Notes under the pieces: generated by a model | What the model saw: only the letters and a program-made list of their open reading frames with translations | Database searches by the model: none | Told to the model about the DNA's origin: nothing | Position numbers and translations under genes: made by a program | Shown here: one piece after another, positions 19,622 through 28,808 of the stretch | How the letters are laid out: the number at the start of each line of letters is the position of its first letter | How positions within the stretch are numbered: the first letter of the stretch is position 1 | NCBI GenBank assembly: GCA_014084085.1 | Contig: NPFB01000006.1 | Span: forward strand, 461,405-525,404 | Source: Hondaea fermentalgiana | Taxonomy: Eukaryota > Sar > Bigyra > Thraustochytrida > Thraustochytriidae | Reading direction: 5' to 3' | DNA length: 64,000 nt

Positions 19622-22049
19622 TGAGGCGGCCGAGAAAGGCGCGCCAGCCAAAGTGGGGGGAACGAGGAACAAAGGAAGGCAGAGGGGGGGAGAGAGAGAG
19701 AGAAAGAAGGAATGAAAGGTGGAAGGAAAGCATCGACCAGGGAAATCGCAGACCCCAGCTGCTGCAGCTGCCATGGCTGCTGTCGGCGGGCCGGCTGCGC
19801 GAGAAACGGAGAGCAGCTGCAGCGGAAGGAAAAGGCCTTCGAAGACCAGCCTGCGGCCCGCCCCATCACCAGACACGGCAGCGAGCCAGCTGGCCTGATG
19901 GGTTTGCCATGGCGACGAGCACAATTGACCTCGATCCCACGAATGCATTCAAACATATACATACATATACGGCCCTTCGGCGCTCTATCGGGCTGCCGTC
20001 CATGCCGCCAGGCCTGCCGGCGAGAAGAAAGCCGCCCACAGGCCCGGCGACGCGGCAGAACGCCTCGCCCGGCCGCTCCGCAGCGGCCTCTCATCGCATG
20101 GCGCCAGCAGCCGCGACGGCCGTTCCGCACGCGCGCCGCGGCCGCTCCGCGCCGCTCCGGGGCGCCGCAGGATCGACGGCGGCATGCAAACGGCTGCGGC
20201 GTGGCGCCGCAGAAGCTCTAGCTTGCTGCGGGGAAGCTGGAAGCGGTCTTGTGATCAGGGCTGCGGGCGCACTGTGGGCGCACGGGCCCGAGGGCGCTCG
20301 GACAGAGGGCGGCTCCGAGGTTGACGCGCCCGCGCTCTCGCGCGAGTACTCGTTCCTCGTGCCTGAGCCTGATATGGGGGCTCGCGAGCTTTGTTGGCGG
20401 GCGGGGTCGTTTGTCGCAACAGGCGTGGGTCAGAAAATGTCGCTTGCCACTCCGACGCGCCAACCGAAAAGAAAAGAAAAGGTAAAGAAAAGATCGAACT
20501 GCCGGTAGCACCGTCGGCCAACCGCAGCACACCAGCCAGCTTGAAAACTTCAACAAGAACAACAAAAAGAACAACATAATTTATTTTACTGGATTTGCGA
20601 TAGGTTCTTTCTTTCCTCATCCCTCTGTAGGTGGCACTGCTTGCTGCCAAGGAGCAGATCTTCCCTCCTTTTCTCCAACGTCACGAGAGAGCTTGCTCGG
20701 CGTGAACGCAGCATCGTTCCTCCATATCTGTCTCTGGTACAAGCCATGCGGCTTATCGCTCGCTCTTCATGGACCCGAGGCTGCGCACGTGTATATGTAT
20801 ACTTGGCATTCCGCGCTCGAATTTGGACGGTAGCACGCTTCATCGACAGCAACCGCCTGGCTGATGGCCGATGCGGACCGACATGGCCACCAAGACGAAC
20901 TCCGTCCCGACTCCTTCTTTCAAGTAAAAATAAACGCGTGCAGGTATAGTGGCACTGCTCTGCAGCCAGCAAGTTGAAAAACGCTGGTGTGGCAGTGGCC
21001 ATGATGGCTGGGCCGGCAGCCTCAATGGCTGGTTCGTTGGTCTGTCACGCACGGTCGCAAGCGATCGGTGGGTCGGTCAGTGGATCGAGGATTGTTTGTC
21101 CAGCGACCGCTGGCTGGTGGAAGAAAAAGTCTGTGAGTAAGCTTCGCGTTTCAAGCTGCTGCTGGAGATGCGCAAGCTCTGTGCAGCCAGCCGGGCCGAA
21201 CCTATACAGCTTTGGCATTTCCAAATCGCTCAGGGTCAACGCCGGGAAGCCAAAACCTGGCCGCTGCCGCGAAACGGGGTTTGGCAGCCCAAAGACGTGG
21301 CTTTACGTAGTGCCACAGCTCCCACTCGGTCCGATGGACAAGCAAGCTGCTTCTTAAAAATGCGTAAACATACATTCTACTTTTCGACACGCTTGCCGGC
21401 AAGCAGTACTTGATCATTTGTAAAGAAGGAGGAGGGGCGCTCGAAGGTAGGTATACTATACACTGAATTGGAAAATATGGTAAATACAAGGGGAAAGGGG
21501 GAGGAGGAGGATTTGAAAAGTGCTCGTGAGGCCTGGACTGAGCCTACTCTACTCTGCGTCCCTCGCGTCTCCGTCCCGATACGGCCGGCACCGTGCCACC
21601 CCTCCTTATGCCATGGCTGGTGACTGAGCGCTTGGGTGAAGCATCAGCCAGATGCGGTTAGTTTTGTTGTGCAGCCTGAAAATTGTGGCACGCTTGTACA
21701 TCGAGCACGGCCAGCCCTCAGGGGCTTTGAAGAAAATGGAAAAAAAGAATTAAAGGAGGACGAGTGAGGCCGGCGAGCAGAGTGGCACCGGACATACGAG
21801 GGGAAGCAGATAAACCCCTGGTCCTCTTTCTTCTCGCAATTTGAAGGAGAAAGACTTGCTTCAATTCACATGTCCATGCAATAAGTAAATCGCCGAGTCC
21901 GCTCAAGCTCACAGGCCTCGCGAGAGTAAAAAGGTTTGGATTTGGATGTCGAAGTCCCGAATCTCTCTCTTGAGGAGGGGTGTCCTTTCCTTTTCTTTTC
22001 CTCTTTCTCAGACACGATGATGACGATGACTGGAGCAGCGTGGAGCAGG

Positions 22050-22081
22050 GCAGAGCAGAGCAGAGCAGAGCAGAGCAGAGC
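22050..22081. repeat. (AGAGC)n microsatellite
   Basis: About six perfect copies of a pentamer in non-coding sequence. Confidence 0.85.
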
Positions 22082-22909
22082 AGCGGCGAGAGCTACCCGC
22101 AGCTGGAAGGTAGGTGGGTGTGCGATCGCTAGCTGGTCTGTCACTCTTGGAAGACCTACGCCCCTCGGGAACTCACGCTGTGGCCCCGCGCCGCATCGGC
22201 CACTTGGCCAGCAGACAAAAAGGGACTAGAAGCCGCATCCAGTCAGCGCGCGGTCGCCGCTTCGGGAACGGCGCGCGCGGCGAGACTGAGCCGCACGCGG
22301 ACGCTCCCCGCCAGAGACGGAGCCGGAGACCGGATCCGGAGGCGACTTCGCGTCCGTCGCGACCGCCGCCGCCGCCTTGAGCGAGGAATTCTTCTGCCGC
22401 CCTCTTGTTCTTTTCTCCCAGCGGAAATGAAAAGAAGATGCTTGGCGCGTCGGCGGGGCCCCCACGATCCACAGCTCGAGGTTTCTTACCCTATACGATA
22501 GAACATCATCTAAGACATCTCCCACAGCAGATGTTCCTCCCGCACCTTCGCAGCTGTTGGCGCCAAATCCCGCGCTGACCGTCTTTGTCTGGCGTGAAAG
22601 TGACGCAACTCTCTGTCGTGCAAGGGCAGTGTGCTGTCCCAGGGAGAGAGGGACCGTCGGGAGCAAATTTGCCCCAAGCGCACACCTTGGGGTGGACATA
22701 GCACACACTGGGTGCGCGGGGACCTGAGCTTCGACGGGTTCTTTGCTCGCGTGACGAATCTTGGAAAGGGTCCCTCGCGCGCGAGCAAAGCGGACTCGCA
22801 GGCAGAGTTCCTGACGGAGCTGCGGCGGAGCTCGCGCACGGACGGGCGCCAGGAAGGAGAAAAAAGAGGACAGGGCAAGGAGTAGAAGTAGTAGGCAGCC
22901 CACGACACC

Positions 22910-24487
22910 ATGGTTGGCAAGCCAAAAGCAAGAGTTCTCGCGGTCGTCTTCGTCATGGCGGTCGTTGCAACCCTTGCGAAGCCCACCTTCGCGGTGGTGT
23001 CCTGCGACGAGGCGTTTTCGCAGCTGCACTTGGCTCTTGTTGACGGGCCGCACAAAATGAGCATCTCGTGGACGCAGGTCTGCCGTGAACAAGAAAACTT
23101 AAATGCTGATGCTCATCGTGGTGGAGATGATGACCTCGCCGCACATGCAAGAACTACTACCCCAGCGTCCGTATGGGAGCCAACGAACGCAACTCTGCTC
23201 GTTTGGAAAAAAAGAGAATCTTTGAAGCAGGCCATTGCCTTTCCCGCTTATAGAAAACGCTACTTCATGAGCTGGCATTATCATGCTCTCGTCACGAACC
23301 TCGTGCCAGATGAATATTATTGTTATGAAGTTCAAGCTGGTCTTGGCGACTGCTTCAAGACTGGGCCTGCGCAAACGCGTCCGGCGCAAGGCGTCCGCTT
23401 TGCCTCACTCGGAGACATGGGCACCAATAACTCGCAAGGAACAACGGCCGCGCTGCTCTCTCGTGTGAACGAGCTCGACTTTGTTTTGCACGACGGTGAT
23501 ATTGGTTACGGCGACGATCTTGGCGTCTTTACGCACGACCAAACTCGTCGTCGATATTCAAACCTTGAGCGTGGACCCGAGGGATACGAAATCGTCTATG
23601 ACGAGTTCATGGCCCAAATTGAACCCATTGCTCGCAAGATCCCTTACATGACGGGAGCAGGCAATCACGATGTGAGTTGTAACATTCTCTCTGATTTGAA
23701 TTGCGCCGTCGGCCAGCGCAATTTCTCTGCCTATCGCACGCGCTTTCGTATGCCCTCTGCCGAGAGCGGAGCTGGCGACATCGAGGGAATGTGGCATAGC
23801 TTTACATTTGCCAATGTCCACATTGCAGTCATCGACACGGAATCAGACTATAAAAGCGCGCCCACAACGCCCTGGACGCGCGTCGGTGGGGGCCGAGGCG
23901 GTGGTTTCGGAGACCAAGTGACTTGGCTTGATGCGGATCTGGCCCGCGCCCGCGCAAATCCTGCAGTCGACTGGATTCTCGTCGCCGGCCATCGTCAAAT
24001 GTATTCCTCAAAGTCTATACTTTTAGAGTTTCCTCCACTCGCCACGCTCGCCCTTCGTGCAGCTATCGAGGATGTCCTTGTCCGCCACAAGGTTGATGTT
24101 TACATTGGAGCACACATTCACTTTTACGAACGCCTTGCATCCATGTCAAGTGGCTCTGCCTGCGGTCCAAAACCTCCGCGTGGAGGCATTTATCATGCAC
24201 CCCAGTGTCCAGTGCATATTGTCAATGGGGCTGGCGGAAACTGCGAAGTTGCAGAAGGCCAAGGTCATTTTTCTGGAAATGTCGCTCATGGCGTTTACAA
24301 TGAGTACGGCTTTGCCGTCATGCATGCTCACAACGCAACGCATTTCCAAGGGCGCTTTTTCGTCACCACAGATGGCAGTGATCGTGAAGAGGATTCTTTT
24401 TGGATCATTAAGACGCCGTCGCCGCCGCCGCCGCCACCACTACAACATGTACGCACGGACGAATACCCTCGCGCATCAAAAGTCTGA
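22910..24487 (+). CDS. Secreted purple acid phosphatase, copy 1
   Basis: The 525-residue protein is a metallophosphoesterase of the purple acid phosphatase (PAP) type, hydrolysing phosphate monoesters at a binuclear Fe/metal centre. All seven metal ligands are visible: D169 (GDMG), D197 and Y200 (GDIGYG), N252 (GNHD, with H253), H361 (GHRQMYS), and H402/H404 (GAHIHFYER). The Tyr ligand is what marks PAPs. An N-terminal fibronectin-like domain precedes (HLALVDGPHKMSISWTQ). Residues 1-29 form a signal peptide (hydrophobic VLAVVFVMAVVATLA), so it should be secreted or vacuolar and could supply phosphate. The C-terminus ends in a Pro-rich tail (PSPPPPPPL) absent in copy 2. ATG 22910 has a good context (CACCATGG). 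The start of copy 2 is 294 bases downstream, same strand: a tandem duplicate. Confidence 0.93.
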   Translation: MVGKPKARVLAVVFVMAVVATLAKPTFAVVSCDEAFSQLHLALVDGPHKMSISWTQVCREQENLNADAHRGGDDDLAAHARTTTPASVWEPTNATLLVWKKRESLKQAIAFPAYRKRYFMSWHYHALVTNLVPDEYYCYEVQAGLGDCFKTGPAQTRPAQGVRFASLGDMGTNNSQGTTAALLSRVNELDFVLHDGDIGYGDDLGVFTHDQTRRRYSNLERGPEGYEIVYDEFMAQIEPIARKIPYMTGAGNHDVSCNILSDLNCAVGQRNFSAYRTRFRMPSAESGAGDIEGMWHSFTFANVHIAVIDTESDYKSAPTTPWTRVGGGRGGGFGDQVTWLDADLARARANPAVDWILVAGHRQMYSSKSILLEFPPLATLALRAAIEDVLVRHKVDVYIGAHIHFYERLASMSSGSACGPKPPRGGIYHAPQCPVHIVNGAGGNCEVAEGQGHFSGNVAHGVYNEYGFAVMHAHNATHFQGRFFVTTDGSDREEDSFWIIKTPSPPPPPPLQHVRTDEYPRASKV

Positions 24488-24781
24488 CAAAACGAAGTTC
24501 ACCCTGTAGACCCAGAATTATTCTTGATCTGAAAAGAGTTCGTGATAATTACCCCTACTTGGGTCCAGTAGTAGAGTCCTACCAGGTATAGTACCACCGG
24601 TAGACCAAATCGAAATCGATCGAAATACAGAAAAGTCCGCGGTGGGATTTGTTTTTGGCGCGGCGTGAAAGGCCGACACAGGGCGTGGCGTAGCGTCCGC
24701 AAAGTGCGCGCTGCTTCCGCGCGTCTCTCGCCCCGTGCTGATAGATATAGGGTGCAGCCCTCGCTACGACAGGCAAGAAAG

Positions 24782-26299
24782 ATGCCACCAACACATGCGA
24801 AGTACCTGCTGTTTGCGGTCGCGGCCATCGCGGCAACTTTTGCAAGGCCAAGTGTCTCGATCACGTGCGACGAAGCGTTTACACAGATACATTTGGCGCT
24901 CGTCGATGGCCCAGACAAAATGAGCGTCTCGTGGACGCAGCGGTGCCAGAGCGATGGTACGCAAGATCCCGAAGCCATAGCGCTTGAAGAAAGAGAGGCC
25001 ACTTCATGGCAAGACACAAATGTGACTTTGCGCGTCTGGCAGAAAAATGCTGGCAGTACCACTAGAACAATACACGAAGTGGAAATCGTACCTGCACGCA
25101 AAAAACGCTACTTTATGAGCTGGCACTTTCGCGCAATTATCAATGAGCTTGAGCCCGATACAGTATACTGCTATCAAATACAAGATGGACCTGGCGATTG
25201 CTTCAAAACCGGGCCCAAAGAAATGCGTCCCTTGCAAGGCGTTCGATTTGCTTCGCTAGGAGACATGGGAACCAATAATTCTCACGGAACAACTGCAGCT
25301 CTACATAGAAACGCCAATTCATACGACTTTGTTTTGCACGATGGCGATATTGGTTATGGCGATGACCTTGGTTTTGTTGGCGTCGGCGCCTCACGCATGT
25401 ATGGACCGTCTGGCTACGAAGCTATCTATGACGAGTTCATGGATCAAATTGAGCCGTTCGCTCGCAAAATACCTTACATGACGTCGCCAGGCAACCATGA
25501 TGTTAGTTGTCATATTCTCTATGACGCTGGCTGCGCGCCTGGCCAGCGTAATTTCTCCGCCTATCGCACGCGTTTTCACATGCCCTCTAAAGAAAGTGGA
25601 GCTGGTGAGGTCGAGGGCATGTGGCATAGCTTTGAATATGCAAATGTCCACATTGCCGTTATCGATACTGAGACCGACTACAAGGGAGCCCCCACGCATC
25701 CTCGAAAGCGCTTCGGAGGAGGTAAGGGCGGCGGCTTTGGTGATCAAATGGCCTGGCTAGAATCAGACTTGGCCCACGCGCGCGCAAACGCGGCAATTGA
25801 CTGGATCATTGTCGTTGGCCATCGCCAAATGTATTCGTCACGTTCCCTAATTCACCAGCTTTCTCCACGCGTCACCATTGCGCTGCGGGATGCCGTGGAA
25901 ATTCTACTCTTGCGATACAACGTCGATCTCTACCTTGGAGCGCACATCCACTACTATGAGCGATTTGCGCCGATGGCACGCGGCAGTTCGTGTGGACCTG
26001 CCCCTGCACGCGGTGGCATTTATCATGCTCCGCAGTGCCCAGTGCACATTATCAACGGTGCCGCTGGCAGCTGCGAGCCAGCGCAAAGCCGTGGCTCACG
26101 TTTGGCCAACGTTGGTCATGGCGTCTACAATGAATACGGCTTTGCAGAGTTTCACGTGCAGAACACGACGCACCTTCAAGGGCGCTTCGTCATCACCACA
26201 GATGGGGACGAGCGCGAAGGGGACTCTTTTTGGATTATCAAACCCCCACCTGTAAACAATCCAGGTAGTCAACGCAAGCCATTTGCTTTGGAAATCTAA
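24782..26299 (+). CDS. Secreted purple acid phosphatase, copy 2
   Basis: This 505-residue paralogue of the preceding gene has the same organisation: signal peptide (KYLLFAVAAIAATFARPSVS), FN3-like domain (HLALVDGPDKMSVSWTQRC), then the PAP catalytic domain with GDMG (D161), GDIGYGDD, GNHD, GHRQMYS and GAHIHYYER intact. It differs from copy 1 by a shorter loop after GDIGYG (VGVGASRMYGPSGYE) and no polyproline tail. Most of the catalytic domain aligns without gaps, so the duplication is fairly recent or conserved by selection. Codons end in A/T more often than in copy 1 and far more than in BiP. The frame is open upstream to 24665, but the signal peptide begins at ATG 24782. Its stop lies 22 bases before the stop of the convergent RhoGEF gene. 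Confidence 0.93.
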   Translation: MPPTHAKYLLFAVAAIAATFARPSVSITCDEAFTQIHLALVDGPDKMSVSWTQRCQSDGTQDPEAIALEEREATSWQDTNVTLRVWQKNAGSTTRTIHEVEIVPARKKRYFMSWHFRAIINELEPDTVYCYQIQDGPGDCFKTGPKEMRPLQGVRFASLGDMGTNNSHGTTAALHRNANSYDFVLHDGDIGYGDDLGFVGVGASRMYGPSGYEAIYDEFMDQIEPFARKIPYMTSPGNHDVSCHILYDAGCAPGQRNFSAYRTRFHMPSKESGAGEVEGMWHSFEYANVHIAVIDTETDYKGAPTHPRKRFGGGKGGGFGDQMAWLESDLAHARANAAIDWIIVVGHRQMYSSRSLIHQLSPRVTIALRDAVEILLLRYNVDLYLGAHIHYYERFAPMARGSSCGPAPARGGIYHAPQCPVHIINGAAGSCEPAQSRGSRLANVGHGVYNEYGFAEFHVQNTTHLQGRFVITTDGDEREGDSFWIIKPPPVNNPGSQRKPFALEI

Positions 26300-26321
26300 T
26301 ATGAAAACTAGCTAGAATCTC

Positions 26322-28808
26322 TTACATTTTTTTCTTGGTAGTAAATTGTGGCCGAGGCGCCAATGGTGGTGGTTTGGAGCTTGCCCGGGGACGTGCAGCG
26401 GGACGAGGTGGCAACGTAGGGCCCGCCCTGTTTCCATTTGAACGCATAGCACAAGTCGTAGCTTCAGCTGGCGTTTGAGCAGGGCCACCTGATTGAGTTG
26501 GCAACGTGGACGGTTGCGACAGTCCCTGCGACACTGCTCTCCTCGTGTTTTTGGTCGATGCAAGTTCAGATGTCACGGTATCTCCTGTGTCACCAGTGAG
26601 AGCAAGACACTTATCCTCATCGACCTCTCGACTTGCGGAAGACTTGCGCGTGAGTTGCGCGCGACTCGATTTTCGCCGCGAGCTGTTCTTTAGCTTGGGT
26701 GGCAGAGGAGGCGGCCCTTCTAGCATGGGTCTCGTCCAGGTCGTCTCCATCGTGTCGACGTTCCAGAAATAGATGTCTCCGTCCGGGTCTGCGGCCTCAC
26801 ACCAGCCTTCTGGAAGCGCCAGATCTCTGATATCTGATTCGCCCACTTCGTCGCCCGTCCTACAGCTCGAAAAGGATCCATTCCAGGTTTCCACACAGAC
26901 ACTTTGTCCATCGTCATGAAATTCAGGTACATGAAGGCCCCACGAAACCGGCGTGGCCTTCAACGACTCGTACTTACGAGATAAGTCCAGCTCCGATGGC
27001 TCACGCGAGACTGTGCTCTCCCTGAACGAGTTTGCACCGAGACCGGCAAAGCCGAGGGGCGGAACGCTCCCATGCCGAGGCAGATTTGTACAAGGACCTT
27101 CATCTCCTGCCGAGACATCACTTTGAAAGCTTGGAACGCGTTCAACAAGCTGCGAAAAGCAGCGCTGACAAACGCGCTTCAGTTTGTGCTGGCTCAAGTT
27201 GCGTAGTCGCCATCGATGTGGCGAGCACTTGTCGCACACGATGATGCCACAGCGCCGACACTGGTGTCGCCGCTTCAAGTACGTGAACTCGATCGCGCAA
27301 AGCGAGCAAGAACCTACGTTGGAACCAGAACTCCGCACCGGGGCATGCTCGAATTGAGCCATGTCTGCCAGCGAAAGCCCCGAGCCTTTGCGCTCAATCC
27401 CAGGCCCGGCATACGAGGCTCTTCGGCTTGTCTTGCTTCGCGAAAAGGAAGAGGTCATCGAAGCCATCGACATCGTCGATGACAAAAGAGGCATCGACGA
27501 CAGGGAGGCCGACGCAATCAGAGGCGGGCCTGATCGTGTCTGGTGTGCTCGTTGCGCTTCTGCGATGCTCTGCTGCAGGTCTCGAACCCACGCATCACGC
27601 TCTTGCTCGGATGAGACGACGACTTTGAATGATTTCGAGGGGCTGAGAACCTGGAACTGAGGCTCGCCCTGCGCCGTCGCTTCACAGGCGCTTGCTTCTG
27701 CCGTGCACAGCTCAATTGTCCGATGATGGCGATACGACTCTTTGCGTTTCGCTGTATTTGCGAGAGTTAGAGGAAGCGTAGGCACGCTCACTTGACTTCC
27801 ATAAATCAACACGTCATTGAAGAGAACAAAGAGAAAGTTCTTGGTCTTGCGCTTGCACACTTTGCGCAGAAGGGCCTCTCGGATGAGCCAACGTTGTGGC
27901 GATACAAGCTGTATGCTGCTTCCGAACTTGTTTTGTACCGCCAGCACCGCCCCGCGGCGCTCGTGATCGCGCAAGTTGTTATTGATCATTGTTGCAACGT
28001 TGGATACCTTGCGCAACGCCGTGGTGATCTCAGTGTACTCGGGATGACTGACCTTTGTCTGTTTGAGAAGTTCCTTGAGGAGTAGCTCGTAGCGAGGGAC
28101 GCGCTGCACGGGCATGATGAGGTAGCTGTCAAGACTGCAACCTGCGCATTCTTCAGACTCTTGCCGCTCTCTGCAGAACTCCTGGTACGCTGGTCTTTCC
28201 AATAGCATTTGATGGGTTGCCAAGGCACGATGGTGGCTATTCACGTAGGCTGTGTACAATTTGAGGAGCGGAGCCAAGTCGCAAAAGACTTGACCCACCT
28301 TGTCGTCCAGCGTGCCGCTTTCCAGGAAACTGGTCATGTCGCCAAATACTCGTTCGCTGATGCGAAGCACCGCCTCAACATCGGAAAAGAGAGCGTTCAC
28401 CTCGTTCAAGCTCGCAATAGGTGAAATGCCACGCGCATTGAGGCGCAGAGGGTTCACATATGCCCTGGAAAGCGTCTTGAGGCTCTCGAGGTATGAGCCT
28501 TCCGTGGCGTATAGCTCCCTGACGACTCGCTGTCGGCGACTGAGCCCACCGCTCCGACAGGATGACCCACTGCATGAACTACTGCCGCTTGTACTTGTAC
28601 TGCTGATTGATCTCATGGAAGACGCATCGCGCGGGCGCGGCTTGAGTGGAGGTCGCGTTGGCGAAGTAGATTCGAGCTCGTTCTTTTCGCGAAATTCCAT
28701 GAGGCCAATTGCAAACGACGCTTCGACAATTCCTTCGTCGCGGTGCTTGCATGGACCGAGTATACCCGTCAATGCAGGGTCCTCGGTGACGGGCTCACCG
28801 AGCTCCAT
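26322..28808 (-). CDS. RhoGEF with DH, PH, FYVE and WW domains
   Basis: The 828-residue protein should activate a Rho/Rac/Cdc42-type GTPase at membranes. Domains in order: Pro/Ser-rich N-terminus; DH domain about 91-275 (RVVRELYATEGSYLESLKTL, and the conserved helix MPVQRVPRYELLLKELLK); PH domain about 295-420 (NFLFVLFNDVLIYG, ending SSEQERDAWVRDLQQSI); FYVE zinc finger about 499-555 (CSLCAIEFTYLKRRHQCRRCG, CDKC, KRVCQRC), with the RRHxCRxCG basic motif for PI3P but no WxxD upstream; WW domain about 666-697 (LPEGWCEAADPDGDIYFWN to TWTRP); Pro-rich tail (LPPRPAARPRASSKPPPLAP) that could bind SH3 or WW domains. DH-PH-FYVE resembles animal FGD proteins; the WW domain is the unusual addition. The frame opens at a GTG (28814); the first ATG is 28808. 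Confidence 0.92.
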   Translation of the reverse strand: MELGEPVTEDPALTGILGPCKHRDEGIVEASFAIGLMEFREKNELESTSPTRPPLKPRPRDASSMRSISSTSTSGSSSCSGSSCRSGGLSRRQRVVRELYATEGSYLESLKTLSRAYVNPLRLNARGISPIASLNEVNALFSDVEAVLRISERVFGDMTSFLESGTLDDKVGQVFCDLAPLLKLYTAYVNSHHRALATHQMLLERPAYQEFCRERQESEECAGCSLDSYLIMPVQRVPRYELLLKELLKQTKVSHPEYTEITTALRKVSNVATMINNNLRDHERRGAVLAVQNKFGSSIQLVSPQRWLIREALLRKVCKRKTKNFLFVLFNDVLIYGSQVSVPTLPLTLANTAKRKESYRHHRTIELCTAEASACEATAQGEPQFQVLSPSKSFKVVVSSEQERDAWVRDLQQSIAEAQRAHQTRSGPPLIASASLSSMPLLSSTMSMASMTSSFSRSKTSRRASYAGPGIERKGSGLSLADMAQFEHAPVRSSGSNVGSCSLCAIEFTYLKRRHQCRRCGIIVCDKCSPHRWRLRNLSQHKLKRVCQRCFSQLVERVPSFQSDVSAGDEGPCTNLPRHGSVPPLGFAGLGANSFRESTVSREPSELDLSRKYESLKATPVSWGLHVPEFHDDGQSVCVETWNGSFSSCRTGDEVGESDIRDLALPEGWCEAADPDGDIYFWNVDTMETTWTRPMLEGPPPLPPKLKNSSRRKSSRAQLTRKSSASREVDEDKCLALTGDTGDTVTSELASTKNTRRAVSQGLSQPSTLPTQSGGPAQTPAEATTCAMRSNGNRAGPTLPPRPAARPRASSKPPPLAPRPQFTTKKKM

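Larger units (their letters stand above)
19201..22909. other. 3.7 kb without a supportable gene
   Basis: The interval includes the (AGAC)n tract with a sequencing gap, GC-rich sequence to about 20350, then more balanced sequence with many short overlapping frames. None shows a known motif, consistent codon use, or a convincing splice pair. A pentamer (AGAGC)n repeat is at 22050-22081. The part from about 22600 is the 5' region of the first acid phosphatase. Confidence 0.6.

Noticed and set aside
19201..20130. N-terminal extension of the orphan gene through the AGAC repeat
   Set aside because: Would encode a Cys-Leu-Ser-Val repeat across a gap of unknown length; the frame is open only because the repeat lacks stops.
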